The notes: generated from the letters alone by a model not told the origin. A DNA stretch of 64,000 bases from Candidatus Caenarcanales bacterium (GCA_030065015.1 JASJDU010000019.1:20206-84205), one strand, 5' to 3'; numbered from the stretch's first letter, positions 27,190 to 36,152 are shown. Numbers and translations are program-made.

Positions 27190-27978
27190 TCATTTCAATA
27201 TGATAGGTATCATATGTCTTTTATGATTTTCAAAAACTGCAACCTCAGAGAATTGATATTGGACTAGTATTTTTTCCAATCTGTTGTAATGCTTTGCAAG
27301 ATTTTCAGGGGCATGCGCATCAGAAGCAATGGTAATGGGGATATCTTTTTCCTTAATTTTTTGAATTATTTTTTCCTCTGGATAAATCTCATTCACAGGT
27401 TTATTCCAACCGGCAGTACTCAATTCAACGGTTAAATCTTTCGATTTCACCAAATCAAGTGTTTCATCTATTAACCAAGATAAATCTTCAGTTGGCCTAT
27501 ATCCGAAGATTTTAATTAAATCAAAATGTGCTAAACCGTCAACCAAACCGGATTCTATAACAGTCTGTACTTGTTTAAAGTACTTCTCATAAAGTTTGTT
27601 TATATCGTGTTTTAGGAATTCATCTTTATAGTTAGGATGATCGAAAGGCCAGTCATCTAAAAAGTGAACTGAGCCCAAAACAAAATCCAAGTTTTCGTAG
27701 TTTTTTTCGGTCCATTTTTTACCTTTCTCAGAAGTCTCTGGATCGTTATCCAGTTCAATCCCAATTCGAAATTTTAAGTTATCTCTTAAGGACTCTTTAA
27801 AAGAGAGAAAAACATCAAAATCTACGCCTTCATGGTAACGGTCGTGATCGGTTAACGCAACATCTTTCAATCCACGTTTCTTGGCACAATTAGCCCACTC
27901 AGTTAATAGCTCTACTGTGTATTTTCGGTTTGGATCATGTCCCAATGGGTGATTATGGTAATCGGATATTAAAGGCAT
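27190..27978 (-). CDS. PHP-domain phosphatase, histidinol-phosphatase-like
   Basis: A metal-dependent PHP hydrolase of 262 residues. The metal ligands appear in order: DYHNHPLGHD near the N-terminus, ALTDHDRYHEG, GIELDND, LGSVHFLDDWPFDHP, GLAHFDLIK and IASDAHAPENLAKHYNRL. The GSVHFL and DAHAP motifs point to the HisJ/HisK histidinol-phosphatase branch. That enzyme dephosphorylates histidinol-P in His synthesis. No other his gene is nearby, so the substrate call is moderate. The ATG start gives MPLISDYHNH, typical of the family. Monocistronic on the minus strand. Confidence 0.82.
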   Translation of the reverse strand: MPLISDYHNHPLGHDPNRKYTVELLTEWANCAKKRGLKDVALTDHDRYHEGVDFDVFLSFKESLRDNLKFRIGIELDNDPETSEKGKKWTEKNYENLDFVLGSVHFLDDWPFDHPNYKDEFLKHDINKLYEKYFKQVQTVIESGLVDGLAHFDLIKIFGYRPTEDLSWLIDETLDLVKSKDLTVELSTAGWNKPVNEIYPEEKIIQKIKEKDIPITIASDAHAPENLAKHYNRLEKILVQYQFSEVAVFENHKRHMIPIILK

Positions 27979-28101
27979 TAAATGTGTTGAAGTTCGATTT
28001 ACCTAATATTAATAGATATAAATCAATTAATAATGATGACTATTGATAACAAGGCTTAAAATAAAAAAAGAACTAATACAGTCTCAGGATTTTTATGAGT
28101 T

Positions 28102-29262
28102 ATGAAAAATAACAAACTTCTGTTCATTTTATTTTTTATTCTTTTCTTTTTTTGTAACATCAACGAAGTTTTTGCCCAGGGCAACCAAGGTTTTAATTTG
28201 TACTCTAATACAGTGGCTGATATATCCGAAAAGGCAGCACCTTCTGTTGTGAGTTTAGAAGTTTCTATAAAGGGAAAAGCTAAAGTTCCCTCAATCACAA
28301 ATATTTTTGATTTGATGGGAGCAAAGATATTAGAGGTTAAATTAAAAGAACTATCGAGAGAAGCGAGAGTGGCTGATGGCTCTGGATTTATAGTTTCTTC
28401 AGATGGATACATTGTAACTAATTATCACGTTATAAATCCCCCATCCCCCTATGGCAAAAATCAAATAGTTAAAGCTTCGAAAATAGAAGTAATTCTTTAT
28501 GATGGTCAAAAGTATGTAGCCAAAGTAGTTGGTGAAGATAAAGATAGTGATCTTGCCGTTATAAAAATTGAAGCGGTTAATCTACAACCAATCCAATGGG
28601 GAGACTCTTCAAGGGTTAGACCCGGGGATTTTGGTATAACAATAGGGAGTTCCTTAGGAGCAGATCACACCGTTGGTTTTGGAGTAATTAGCGCTGTATC
28701 TCGAAAGAAACCGGAGATTGGTCTATTAGAAGCCCAAGTTGGAAACCTAGATTATATTCAGACCTATGCACAAATTAATCCTGGAAATTCTGGTGGTCCC
28801 TTAATAAATTTACAAGGCGAAGTAATTGGAATTGCCAATTTTATCGAAAGAGCTCCTCACAGTCCAGGTTTTGCAATTCCCTCAAACTATGCACGTGAAA
28901 TAGCTAATATTTTAATTAAAGAAGGTAAGGTTAGAAGACCTTCAATTGGTGCACATTTATACCCTTTCAAAGAAAGTAACAGTCCTTTTTTACAAAGAAG
29001 ATCCTCTAAGAATAAACTACAGAATAGGATTCTAGGTGTAATGATCTTAGACGTTTTTGAGGAAGGACCAGTAGATAAACTAGACTTAAGGCCAGAAGAC
29101 TTAATAACAGAATTTGAGGATCAATCAGTTGATTCTATTGAAAAGTTTTTAGAAATGATTTATCTAATCAGATCGAAACCAGTCGGTACAAAGTTTAAGT
29201 TGAATATTTTGAGGGATAATGAGCGGTTTGAGGTTTTTGTGAAGAGTGAGTACTTGGATTAA
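28102..29262 (+). CDS. HtrA/DegP-family periplasmic serine protease
   Basis: A 386-residue exported chymotrypsin-fold protease with a signal peptide at 1-25 (cleavage after VFA). The catalytic triad is His109 (VTNYHVI), Asp150 (DKDSDLAVIKI) and Ser230 (NPGNSGGPL). A loop of about 20 residues rich in Lys/Pro separates the first strands. One PDZ-like domain occupies about 285-386 (GVMILDVFEEGPVDKLDLRP, then LITEFEDQSV), fewer than DegP, closer to cyanobacterial HhoA or DegS. It would degrade misfolded envelope proteins. It stands alone, divergent from the PHP gene. Confidence 0.93.
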   Translation: MKNNKLLFILFFILFFFCNINEVFAQGNQGFNLYSNTVADISEKAAPSVVSLEVSIKGKAKVPSITNIFDLMGAKILEVKLKELSREARVADGSGFIVSSDGYIVTNYHVINPPSPYGKNQIVKASKIEVILYDGQKYVAKVVGEDKDSDLAVIKIEAVNLQPIQWGDSSRVRPGDFGITIGSSLGADHTVGFGVISAVSRKKPEIGLLEAQVGNLDYIQTYAQINPGNSGGPLINLQGEVIGIANFIERAPHSPGFAIPSNYAREIANILIKEGKVRRPSIGAHLYPFKESNSPFLQRRSSKNKLQNRILGVMILDVFEEGPVDKLDLRPEDLITEFEDQSVDSIEKFLEMIYLIRSKPVGTKFKLNILRDNERFEVFVKSEYLD

Positions 29263-29432
29263 TTAACCAAACATGGTCAAGCAAAATTGAATTCATACCG
29301 ATTCATACTAAATGTTTACTAGAACTTATCATTATCTAGGTTTAATAAGAGTATTATTTTTGATTTTCACATAGTAGTCTTTAACTAAGTTACTTAACCT
29401 TGTTGGGTTACAATTTGTAATCGAAATGAATT

Positions 29433-30290
29433 ATGTCTACAGTTAGTCTAGAGAGAAATTTGGTGATATCTACTGAAAAGCTTCAGGAAACTGCTAATGA
29501 AATAAGAAAATTAGCATTAAGAGCTATTACAAAAGCAAATTCCGGTCATCCGGGAGGATCCTTATCTTTAACTGATATTCTTACGGTCCTCTATTTCAAT
29601 CTTTTGAAGCACGATCCTAAAAATCCAAATTGGGAAGAAAGGGACCGTGTCATAATTAGCAAAGGTCATGCATCTCCTGGCATTTATGCAGCGTTATCTC
29701 TTGCGGGATATTTTGAACCCGAAGAGTTTGTGAATACTTTTAGACAAGTTAGATCTAAATTTCAAGGGCATATCGATCGTTTGAAGGTTCCTGGTGTTGA
29801 GGTTTCCACTGGATCACTAGGTCATGGTCTTTCCATTGCAAATGGAGTTGCGTTAGGTCTTCGTCTAGAATCTAAAAAGAATAAAGTTTATGCCCTATTG
29901 AGTGATGGTGAGCTGCAAGAGGGACAAATCTGGGAAGCTGTTATGGCATCTGCTCATTATAAGCTAGGGAATCTAACGGCGATTGTTGATAGAAATAGAA
30001 TACAGCTCGATGGTTGGACTGAAGAAACAATGGCTTTAAATCCCTTGGCTGATAAATTTAAAGCTTTTGGGTGGGAGGTTAAAGAAATTGACGGTCATAA
30101 CTTCTCTGAAATTATTGATTCAATTCAAAGTGGATCCCAAAGAGATTTAACAGACAAGCCTTTATTAATACTGGCAAATACTATTAAAGGCAAAGGTGTT
30201 AGCTTTATGGAAGACAAAGTAGCCTGGCATGGAGTGGCTCCAAAGCCAGAAGAGCTTGAAGCCGCTTTAGCAGAACTAACTACTAATTAA
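29433..30290 (+). CDS. tktA: Transketolase, N-terminal subunit
   Basis: Thiamine-diphosphate-binding half of a split transketolase, which moves two-carbon units in the pentose phosphate pathway. The 285 residues cover only the TPP domain: AITKANSGHPGGSLSLTDIL, SKGHASPGIYAAL, STGSLGHGLSIANGVALGLR, and GDGxx-like LLSDGELQEGQIWEA with AIVDRNRIQLDG. The PYR and C-terminal domains, usually encoded by the next gene in split systems, are absent here; the following gene is galU on the other strand. The partner must be elsewhere for activity. ATG start at 29433. Confidence 0.93.
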   Translation: MSTVSLERNLVISTEKLQETANEIRKLALRAITKANSGHPGGSLSLTDILTVLYFNLLKHDPKNPNWEERDRVIISKGHASPGIYAALSLAGYFEPEEFVNTFRQVRSKFQGHIDRLKVPGVEVSTGSLGHGLSIANGVALGLRLESKKNKVYALLSDGELQEGQIWEAVMASAHYKLGNLTAIVDRNRIQLDGWTEETMALNPLADKFKAFGWEVKEIDGHNFSEIIDSIQSGSQRDLTDKPLLILANTIKGKGVSFMEDKVAWHGVAPKPEELEAALAELTTN

Positions 30291-30304
30291 TCTTAATTTC
30301 TAAA

Positions 30305-31186
30305 CTAACTAATCAAGCGATCATAATTAGCTTTCAAGTATTCTTTTAGAGGGCCTGATAGATCCTTTCTGGTTATTCCATACTCTAGAATAGTTGTTAA
30401 GTAACCGAGTGGTTCACCCACATCATGACGTACACCTTCAAAATCCAACGCAGCTACTTCTCCCTTCCCTGAGAGGTAGTTTAATGGTTCCGTTTGTGAT
30501 ATTTCTCTTACATTCGGGTTTTCTTTAATCTGGTCTAAGGCATCAAAAATGTCTGGAGTATACAAGTAACGTCCAAAAGAAACAAACTTACTCGGTTCAG
30601 TTCCTTTAGCTGGCTTTTCTACTATTTTACTTACACTATAGATGTTTCCATCTTTTTGAGAATAGTCAATAACCCCGTACCTTGAAACATCCTCGTTTGG
30701 AAGTTCTTTCACCGTTAGTACTGTTTTCCCTGTTTTTCTATAGGCATCAATTAGTTGCTTTGCACAGGATGTTTCACTGAAGAATAAATCATCAGGATAA
30801 GCAACAACAAATGGAGAAGAACCACAAAAGGTTTTGCATAACTTTAAAGCATCAGCGGTACCTTTCATCTCACGTTGTCTTAAGAAGTGAAAATTAGCCT
30901 CAGCCGGAGCAATTTTACTAAGCTTATCTGTTTTTCCTTCTTCTTTAAAAAGAGTCTCCAGCTCAACTTCACGATCAAAATAGTCTTCAAAAACTTTTTT
31001 TCGTCGAGATGTAACTATTAAAATATCTTGAATTCCAGAATCGAGAAATTCTCTAATTGTAAATTCAATTGCAGGTGTATCAATTAAAGGAAAAAGTTCT
31101 TTGGGTAAAGTTTTGGTGGCTGGCAAAAAGCGTGTTCCATATCCCGCCGCGAAAATAACACCTTTAACATTCTTTGATGGTTGCAT
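30305..31186 (-). CDS. galU: UTP-glucose-1-phosphate uridylyltransferase
   Basis: Makes UDP-glucose from UTP and glucose-1-P. The 293-residue nucleotidyltransferase has the N-terminal nucleotide loop GVIFAAGYGTRFLPATKTLP, followed by KELFPLIDTPAIEF, then VVAYPDDLFF, VEKPAKGTEPSKF, FGRYLYTPDIF and GVRHDVGEPLGYL, all GalU signatures. UDP-glucose would feed the cellulose-synthase-like enzyme at the left of the window and envelope glycans. It is followed upstream by the alternative-oxidase-like gene with a 48-nt gap on the same strand. Confidence 0.95.
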   Translation of the reverse strand: MQPSKNVKGVIFAAGYGTRFLPATKTLPKELFPLIDTPAIEFTIREFLDSGIQDILIVTSRRKKVFEDYFDREVELETLFKEEGKTDKLSKIAPAEANFHFLRQREMKGTADALKLCKTFCGSSPFVVAYPDDLFFSETSCAKQLIDAYRKTGKTVLTVKELPNEDVSRYGVIDYSQKDGNIYSVSKIVEKPAKGTEPSKFVSFGRYLYTPDIFDALDQIKENPNVREISQTEPLNYLSGKGEVAALDFEGVRHDVGEPLGYLTTILEYGITRKDLSGPLKEYLKANYDRLIS

Positions 31187-31234
31187 TAGAACTTTTCCTC
31201 AGTAAATTAACTTTTTATGAAAATAAAATAACAT

Positions 31235-31867
31235 TTAGCTCTTTTTATTTTCTAATTTAATTTTTTGTATCATGGCTAAACTTTCTTCTTTGTGATGTCT
31301 TTCATCTTCGGCAAACTTGAGTAAAAGATCCGCAAGGTTTTCAACATTGCCATAATATTTAAAAAAACTGGATTCAACCTTTTGATCTTTGAATTGAGGA
31401 TTATCTTCGACAAATTGCTTATAGGCATTCTCTGCGTGGTATTCGAAGTCTGCATTTAATTTATAAGACCATTCCGGCTTAAAGAAGTGAACAATGGAAA
31501 TAATATAAAAATAGGTAAAAGCAATTATTTGAGGAAGAACAACGTGTAAAAGGAAGTTTTCTTTAATCTTAAATTGATTTATTAAATCAGCCAAGATGAA
31601 TAAATGCCACTGTTCATTATCTTGAGCAGCCCGGGCCATTTTCATCTCTTCTATTGCCCTTTCAACATATTCTTTTTTTCCATATTTGTGAGTTAACCAA
31701 ACGAAAAAGTTATGCTCCCAGCTTTGGTAAGGGATTCTTGCGATTAACTCAAGAACTTTTAACTTACTAAATGTTGTTGCTCTTCCATAAAATAAATCCA
31801 TGGTAGGGAACAAAATGTTTGATATTAAAGAATATTTATAACCGGTTGGTTGTTTGAGGTTGCTCAT
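31235..31867 (-). CDS. Alternative oxidase / plastid terminal oxidase-like diiron quinol oxidase
   Basis: A 210-residue protein with all six carboxylate/His ligands of the AOX/PTOX diiron site in order: VLELIARIPY (E40), NEQWH (E85, H88), FEYHAENAY (E142) and DERHH (E189, H192). The spacing matches the family and the signature LE-IARVPY is nearly intact. A hydrophobic stretch (about 104-126) fits the monotopic membrane face. Family role: oxidise quinol and reduce oxygen to water without pumping protons. Slightly shorter than plant AOX and close to bacterial PTOX-like forms. It lies 48 nt upstream of galU. The alternative, another diiron protein such as a COQ7-like hydroxylase, fits the motifs less well. 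Confidence 0.82.
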   Translation of the reverse strand: MSNLKQPTGYKYSLISNILFPTMDLFYGRATTFSKLKVLELIARIPYQSWEHNFFVWLTHKYGKKEYVERAIEEMKMARAAQDNEQWHLFILADLINQFKIKENFLLHVVLPQIIAFTYFYIISIVHFFKPEWSYKLNADFEYHAENAYKQFVEDNPQFKDQKVESSFFKYYGNVENLADLLLKFAEDERHHKEESLAMIQKIKLENKKS

Positions 31868-32038
31868 TTTTATTTGAAATTCAGCTTATGAGAAATAGGC
31901 TTGATTTTTACTATTTCTTTCACTATTTCTCTGTTAAGTCTAACTCTGAAAATTTATACTGATATCAATATTCTTACCCAAGAATTTCAGCATTTTATTT
32001 ATTTAAAATTAGCTGCTATTCCTTTTGATTTATTCACA

Positions 32039-32767
32039 ATGTTTCCATTAGAGCAAAATCAATTAATGGCTTTCATAAAGAGGAAACTAAACATTGAAGT
32101 ATCTATTCATGTAGACAATCACAGGCTTTCAATCGATGAGTTGACTGATTCTGAAAGAAAGCAACTAGAAAAGATTAGGAATGAAAAGAAAAAACTTGAT
32201 TGGCTCAAAGCAAGAAAAAGTCTGAAAAATGTTTTAAATTCTTTGGGTTTAAGCCAGGATACTTCGAATATTATTTTTCCAAGTTCACGGTTTTCGTTAT
32301 CTCATAGTGGTGGTTATGCGGTTGCAATTGGTATTCAAGAGAATTGTTTGATAATGGATGATCCAATAAAAGGTATTGGTATTGATCTTGAACTGAGTCG
32401 CACTCCTAAAAGAGGAATTGAGAAGTATTTTCTCTCTCCAAAAGAAATTGATTGGTTGAACTCAGGTGACATAGATTCTCAAGCAAAAAACAGGGTAAGA
32501 CTTTGGACGGTGAAAGAGGCTGTCTATAAAGCGTGTCCTAAAAATTCCCAAACTCGTTTAACTTTATTTGAAACAAACAATCCTCAAGAAAAAGAAGGAT
32601 TCGTTAACTTAAATTCTGGAGAAAGAATAAATTATTTGTCTATTGAACTTCAAAGTTTTAACTATGATGAAAAAGTAGCTGAGAAACCAGTAGTTAATCT
32701 AAGCGAAAAAAAAGAATTCAGCTTTCTTTCCGTAGCAATTCTAGGATCCTATAAAACAAAGCCCTAG
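32039..32767 (+). CDS. 4'-phosphopantetheinyl transferase, Sfp type
   Basis: Transfers phosphopantetheine from CoA to a carrier-protein Ser. Motifs: SLSHSGGYAVAIG, GIGIDLELSR (Mg-binding Asp and Glu) and RLWTVKEAVYKACP, the W-x-x-KEA motif. About 242 residues from the ATG at 32039, a normal Sfp length. The open frame extends to a TTG at 31901, but the extra 46 residues are hydrophobic and unlike the family; an ATG at 32066 is also possible. No NRPS or PKS is present, so it may serve fatty-acid ACP. A strong inverted repeat overlaps its stop codon. Confidence 0.88.
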   Translation: MFPLEQNQLMAFIKRKLNIEVSIHVDNHRLSIDELTDSERKQLEKIRNEKKKLDWLKARKSLKNVLNSLGLSQDTSNIIFPSSRFSLSHSGGYAVAIGIQENCLIMDDPIKGIGIDLELSRTPKRGIEKYFLSPKEIDWLNSGDIDSQAKNRVRLWTVKEAVYKACPKNSQTRLTLFETNNPQEKEGFVNLNSGERINYLSIELQSFNYDEKVAEKPVVNLSEKKEFSFLSVAILGSYKTKP

Positions 32768-32798
32768 ACCATTCCAATAGGAAGTAAAGATCTAGGGC
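32761..32798 (+). terminator. Long inverted repeat at the end of the phosphopantetheinyl transferase gene
   Basis: GCCCTAGA (32761-32768) pairs exactly with TCTAGGGC (32791-32798) across a 22-nt loop, overlapping the stop codon. It is followed by CAAAAC rather than a T-run, so an intrinsic terminator is only one reading; a processing or binding site is another. Confidence 0.4.
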
Positions 32799-32927
32799 CA
32801 AAACAACATGACGCAAGTATATACAATCTCAATATTTTTTAACTTTAAAGTTTCAAATTTATTATTATCGGTGCCATATTTGTTTTATCAATTCACTTCA
32901 AGATATATAAAATTCGATCTGAAATTG

Positions 32928-33191
32928 TTATTTCATCTTATTTCTTTTCTGGTGCTTGAAACCAGCTTTTTGAGGAGTAGAATGATCATCTTCCAAAGAT
33001 TCAACACTCATGCTATTTTCCCTATTTATTCTTTTTCCTGATGGTGTATAAGGCTTAGATATTTGTTTAACTTCAAATTGTTTTGCTTCTGGCTTTTGCT
33101 GACTATCAGCGCTGGCAGACAGACTAAAACCTGATATAGCAATGAAGCCAATTAATCCACAAGATACTATTTCTTTGCAAAGTTCTTTCAT
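32928..33191 (-). CDS. Small secreted protein, 87 residues
   Basis: The ATG has AAGGAAA about 6 nt upstream. The N-terminus is a signal peptide (KELCKEIVSCGLIGFIAISG) with a probable cleavage after SASA. The mature part, about 58 residues, is hydrophilic and low-complexity, with a basic C-terminus (KHQKRNKMK). No domain recognised. Monocistronic between the convergent transferase and trpA. Function unknown; exported, possibly periplasmic. Confidence 0.6.
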   Translation of the reverse strand: MKELCKEIVSCGLIGFIAISGFSLSASADSQQKPEAKQFEVKQISKPYTPSGKRINRENSMSVESLEDDHSTPQKAGFKHQKRNKMK

Positions 33192-33325
33192 AAGATTTCC
33201 TTAGTTAATAATTTAGGGTAAGAGATTACAAATCTCATTAAGAATTCTATGAAAGTTATTCAACTAACATTGATAGAAAGAGGTTTTTAAAGTGTTAGTT
33301 TATATAAGCGAATGTAAAAAGGGAT

Positions 33326-34081
33326 TTAGTTGATAGCTTTTTTGATCTCTAAAAGAAGCCTTGTCATTTCATTCAACTCATTATCTTTAAGAAGTTTAAT
33401 TATTGCACTGCCAATGACGACTCCATCAGCACCTTGTGCAATTGCTTGTTTTGCACTTTGAGCATCTCCAATTCCAAAGCCAATTACAACCGGAATACTT
33501 GGATTGTATTTTTTAATTTGTTCAATGGTTATACTTAAGTCGTTTTTGTTAGTTTCTCTCACCCCAGTTACTCCCGTAACTGAAACTAAATAAATAAACT
33601 CAGTGCTCATTTTTGCGATTTTTTTAATTCTTTCTTCAGTACTAGTTGGAGCAACCAAGAAAATTAGACTCAGTCCGTTCTTTGCACATTCTCTTTTCAA
33701 TTCATCTGCTTCTTCTATCGGTAAATCCGGAACCAATATAGAATTGCCTCCAGCCTCTTTCCATAATCGACAGGATTTCTCAAGTCCATAAGATAGTAAA
33801 GGGTTGTAATAACTGAACAATATAAGTTTGGGCTTCAGCTCTTTTGTTTTAATTTCACTTATTTGATTGAATAAAAGCTCAATATTCATCCCATTTTGTA
33901 AAGCGATATGAGATGAAGATTGGATTACAGGACCATCAGCTAGCGCATCAGAATGAGCAAGCCCAATTTCAACATAATCAGCATCAACAGAACTGAGATT
34001 TTCGAGAATCTCTTTTGTAGAAGAAAGCTGAGGAAAGCCGGCTGTAAAAAAGGGAATTAAAAGTTTTTTGCTTATTTCCAT
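33326..34081 (-). CDS. trpA: Tryptophan synthase alpha chain
   Basis: Cleaves indole-3-glycerol phosphate to indole and G3P, the indole passing to TrpB. The TIM barrel contains the catalytic residues: Glu in YVEIGLAHSDALADG and Asp in the same segment. The phosphate-binding loops are VVIGFGIGDAQSAKQA and GADGVVIGSAIIKL, with VSVTGVTGVRE before them. I start at the ATG at 34081 (MEISKKLLIPFFTAGFP); a TTG at 34102 would add seven residues. trpB is not adjacent, and trpD is 3.6 kb away on the other strand, so the trp genes are dispersed. Confidence 0.95.
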   Translation of the reverse strand: MEISKKLLIPFFTAGFPQLSSTKEILENLSSVDADYVEIGLAHSDALADGPVIQSSSHIALQNGMNIELLFNQISEIKTKELKPKLILFSYYNPLLSYGLEKSCRLWKEAGGNSILVPDLPIEEADELKRECAKNGLSLIFLVAPTSTEERIKKIAKMSTEFIYLVSVTGVTGVRETNKNDLSITIEQIKKYNPSIPVVIGFGIGDAQSAKQAIAQGADGVVIGSAIIKLLKDNELNEMTRLLLEIKKAIN

Positions 34082-34258
34082 AATAGTTTTGGTGTTATTC
34101 AATCTTCTTTGTTATGAAACAAAATAATTAATTGCATGATGACTATTTTATTATTTTCTAAAGAGCCAAAGTCATAAAATCTTAGAAAGGATTTAAGATA
34201 ACGTGCTTTCGAGCTCTTGCACGCTATAGTGTTGAAAGTAGCAATTCAAGTTTTACAG

Positions 34259-35692
34259 ATGGAAGAGAAACTTAAAGTAATTCAAAAAGTAAAGAAAAAT
34301 ATTTTAAGGAATCCCAAGCTCATTAATTACTATTCAACAATTAACCGTCTGATGGATAGTCTGATTGTGTTATTTGGTGTTGCTTTATTTACGTTCATAA
34401 TCGTAAGAATTAATTTAAAGATTTCATCAGTTCAGCCAATTTCTTTTATAGCCTTTGGGCTTTTATCTCTTCTCATTTGGAAAATCTCTTTTATAAAAGA
34501 AAAGCTTTATTTTGTTGGATTATTAGCAGCATCAATTTTACTTTTCACTCCACTGAGTGATTTCTTACCATCATTAAAAGAGTCTCCGGAGAATTCGTTT
34601 GAGTTTACATGGAGATCTTTCTTTATTCCTTGCTTTTGGCTCTTAATAGTTATTGGCTATTCTCTTCGCTCTTTTTTTTCTGAAGCTAAACCTTTATTGA
34701 GTTTTATTGGTTTTTTTGTTTTAACTTTTTATTTTATTTCGTCAACTAGCTCAATTTTTCACAAGCTTAATTTGGATTGGGTTATACCAATCAAACCTGC
34801 CCTGATAATAAAAGCGGGGGACCCATTGGCAGATTTGCGTTTAAATCCTTCCATTCACCCGGATGCACTCAAGAAAGAAGAAAAAAGACTTGGTTTAGAC
34901 AAACCTCTGTATAAACAATTTCTTTTATGGCTTGATGGAATTATTGTTAAAGGCGAGTTTGGTTTAACTCAACAAGGAGAACCAGTAATTGATGCAATAA
35001 AGTATCCTCTAAGGAACACGCTCCTATTAAATGTTTTAGTTTTATTTTTCACTTGGATTCTCTCTATTCCCCTGGGTGTTTTGGCGTCTGTAAATCACAA
35101 TAAATGGTTAGACAAGCTCATATTGAATTATTCTTCTTTGAGTATCACCACCCCGGCTTTTCTTTTGACAATCTTTGTATTGGCTCTCTCAGTGAAATTA
35201 GGGGTAGGACAAATTGGTGGCATTACCAGCGTAAATTATTCCGAAATGAATTTTATTGGCAAAGTTACTGACATTGCTTCACATTTAATTTTACCGGTAA
35301 CAATTATGACTTTTGTTAGCATGGGGGGCTTAGTGCGACAAATGAGAGGAAATTTACTTGATGTCTTGAATGAAGATTATATTAAAGCAGCAAGAGCCAG
35401 AGGCATTCCAGAAATTAAAATATTTTGGGATCACGCTCTCAAAAATGCAATTAATCCATTAGTCACTCTCTTAGGGTTTGAGTTCGCAGCACTGGTCTCA
35501 GGTGCAGCTCTGACTGAAATGATACTCGCTTATCCAGGTCTTGGAGCTTTAACACTCGAAGCAGCTAAAAAACTGGATATAAACTTAATTATGTTCAATC
35601 TACTACTTGGAACAATAATGCTTATGCTGGGTAATGTATTCGCGGATTGGTTGTTGAGGAGAGTTGATCCGAGAGTAATTACTCAAAATTGA
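34259..35692 (+). CDS. ABC transporter permease (DppB/OppB type) with an N-terminal extension
   Basis: Inner-membrane permease of the peptide/nickel ABC family. The C-terminal 300 residues have the family layout: GDPLADLRLNPSIHPDALK, then LGLDKPLYKQFLLWL, GEFGLT, and the ATPase-contact EAA loop in DYIKAARARGIPEIKIFW. Before this are about 170 residues with four or five hydrophobic helices, more than the single helix normal in OppB. I start at the ATG at 34259; a TTG at 34217 also opens the frame. No partner permease, ATPase or binding protein is adjacent. The end overlaps the convergent ftsL-like gene by 14 nt. Confidence 0.88.
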   Translation: MEEKLKVIQKVKKNILRNPKLINYYSTINRLMDSLIVLFGVALFTFIIVRINLKISSVQPISFIAFGLLSLLIWKISFIKEKLYFVGLLAASILLFTPLSDFLPSLKESPENSFEFTWRSFFIPCFWLLIVIGYSLRSFFSEAKPLLSFIGFFVLTFYFISSTSSIFHKLNLDWVIPIKPALIIKAGDPLADLRLNPSIHPDALKKEEKRLGLDKPLYKQFLLWLDGIIVKGEFGLTQQGEPVIDAIKYPLRNTLLLNVLVLFFTWILSIPLGVLASVNHNKWLDKLILNYSSLSITTPAFLLTIFVLALSVKLGVGQIGGITSVNYSEMNFIGKVTDIASHLILPVTIMTFVSMGGLVRQMRGNLLDVLNEDYIKAARARGIPEIKIFWDHALKNAINPLVTLLGFEFAALVSGAALTEMILAYPGLGALTLEAAKKLDINLIMFNLLLGTIMLMLGNVFADWLLRRVDPRVITQN

Positions 35693-36131
35693 CCTCAAAT
35701 ATCTTGTCAAAGGACGTCTTTTGCACTTTTGCAAACTCTATCTTTTCAACCTCACTCAAGTTATTCTCTCTTGCTGCTTTATCAATATTTGCCCAAGAAT
35801 AGACTTTACCTAAATAGCTTCTCAAATCCTCTCTATTCTTCATTTCATAATTAAACTTATCCAAACTTCTTGCAACCTCAGATTCAAGAGACAGTAGACA
35901 AAAATATGAGATTGCAGCGCTTATTAATCCAATGATTGATAGATTTAATATTTTTTTGTTGAGCTTTTTTAGTGCTGCAAGGAAACGCTTATCGGGAGTA
36001 GAAGAATATACGCTTAAGTCGGGTTTGTAATTGTCCTCAACTAGTTTTAGATGTTTACGCTTCTTAGATGAAGCAATTCCTTCATTTGAAATTGACGGGG
36101 AGTAATCATAGTACTTTAAATTTGATCTCAT
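35679..36131 (-). CDS. FtsL-like cell-division protein (candidate)
   Basis: A 150-residue bitopic protein with a cytoplasmic basic N-terminal part (about 1-60), one membrane helix (about 62-85: LSIIGLISAAISYFCLLSL) and an extracytoplasmic part with coiled-coil character, followed by WANIDKAARENNLS, which resembles the AR-x-x-G segment of FtsL. It lies 21 nt downstream of rsmH, the usual place of ftsL in division clusters. Sequence similarity is weak, as is normal for FtsL, so the call rests mainly on position and topology. No ftsI follows; the next gene is convergent. Confidence 0.55.
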   Translation of the reverse strand: MRSNLKYYDYSPSISNEGIASSKKRKHLKLVEDNYKPDLSVYSSTPDKRFLAALKKLNKKILNLSIIGLISAAISYFCLLSLESEVARSLDKFNYEMKNREDLRSYLGKVYSWANIDKAARENNLSEVEKIEFAKVQKTSFDKIFEVNFE

Positions 36132-36152
36132 TAATTTTATTTCAGATGAACC

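Noticed and set aside
31901-32038. N-terminal extension of the phosphopantetheinyl transferase
   Set aside because: The 46 extra residues are hydrophobic and not part of the family; it begins with TTG and no ribosome site.
32808-33041. 77-codon plus-strand frame over the small secreted protein gene
   Set aside because: Antisense to a better-supported gene with signal peptide and Shine-Dalgarno; composition is that of a reversed coding strand.
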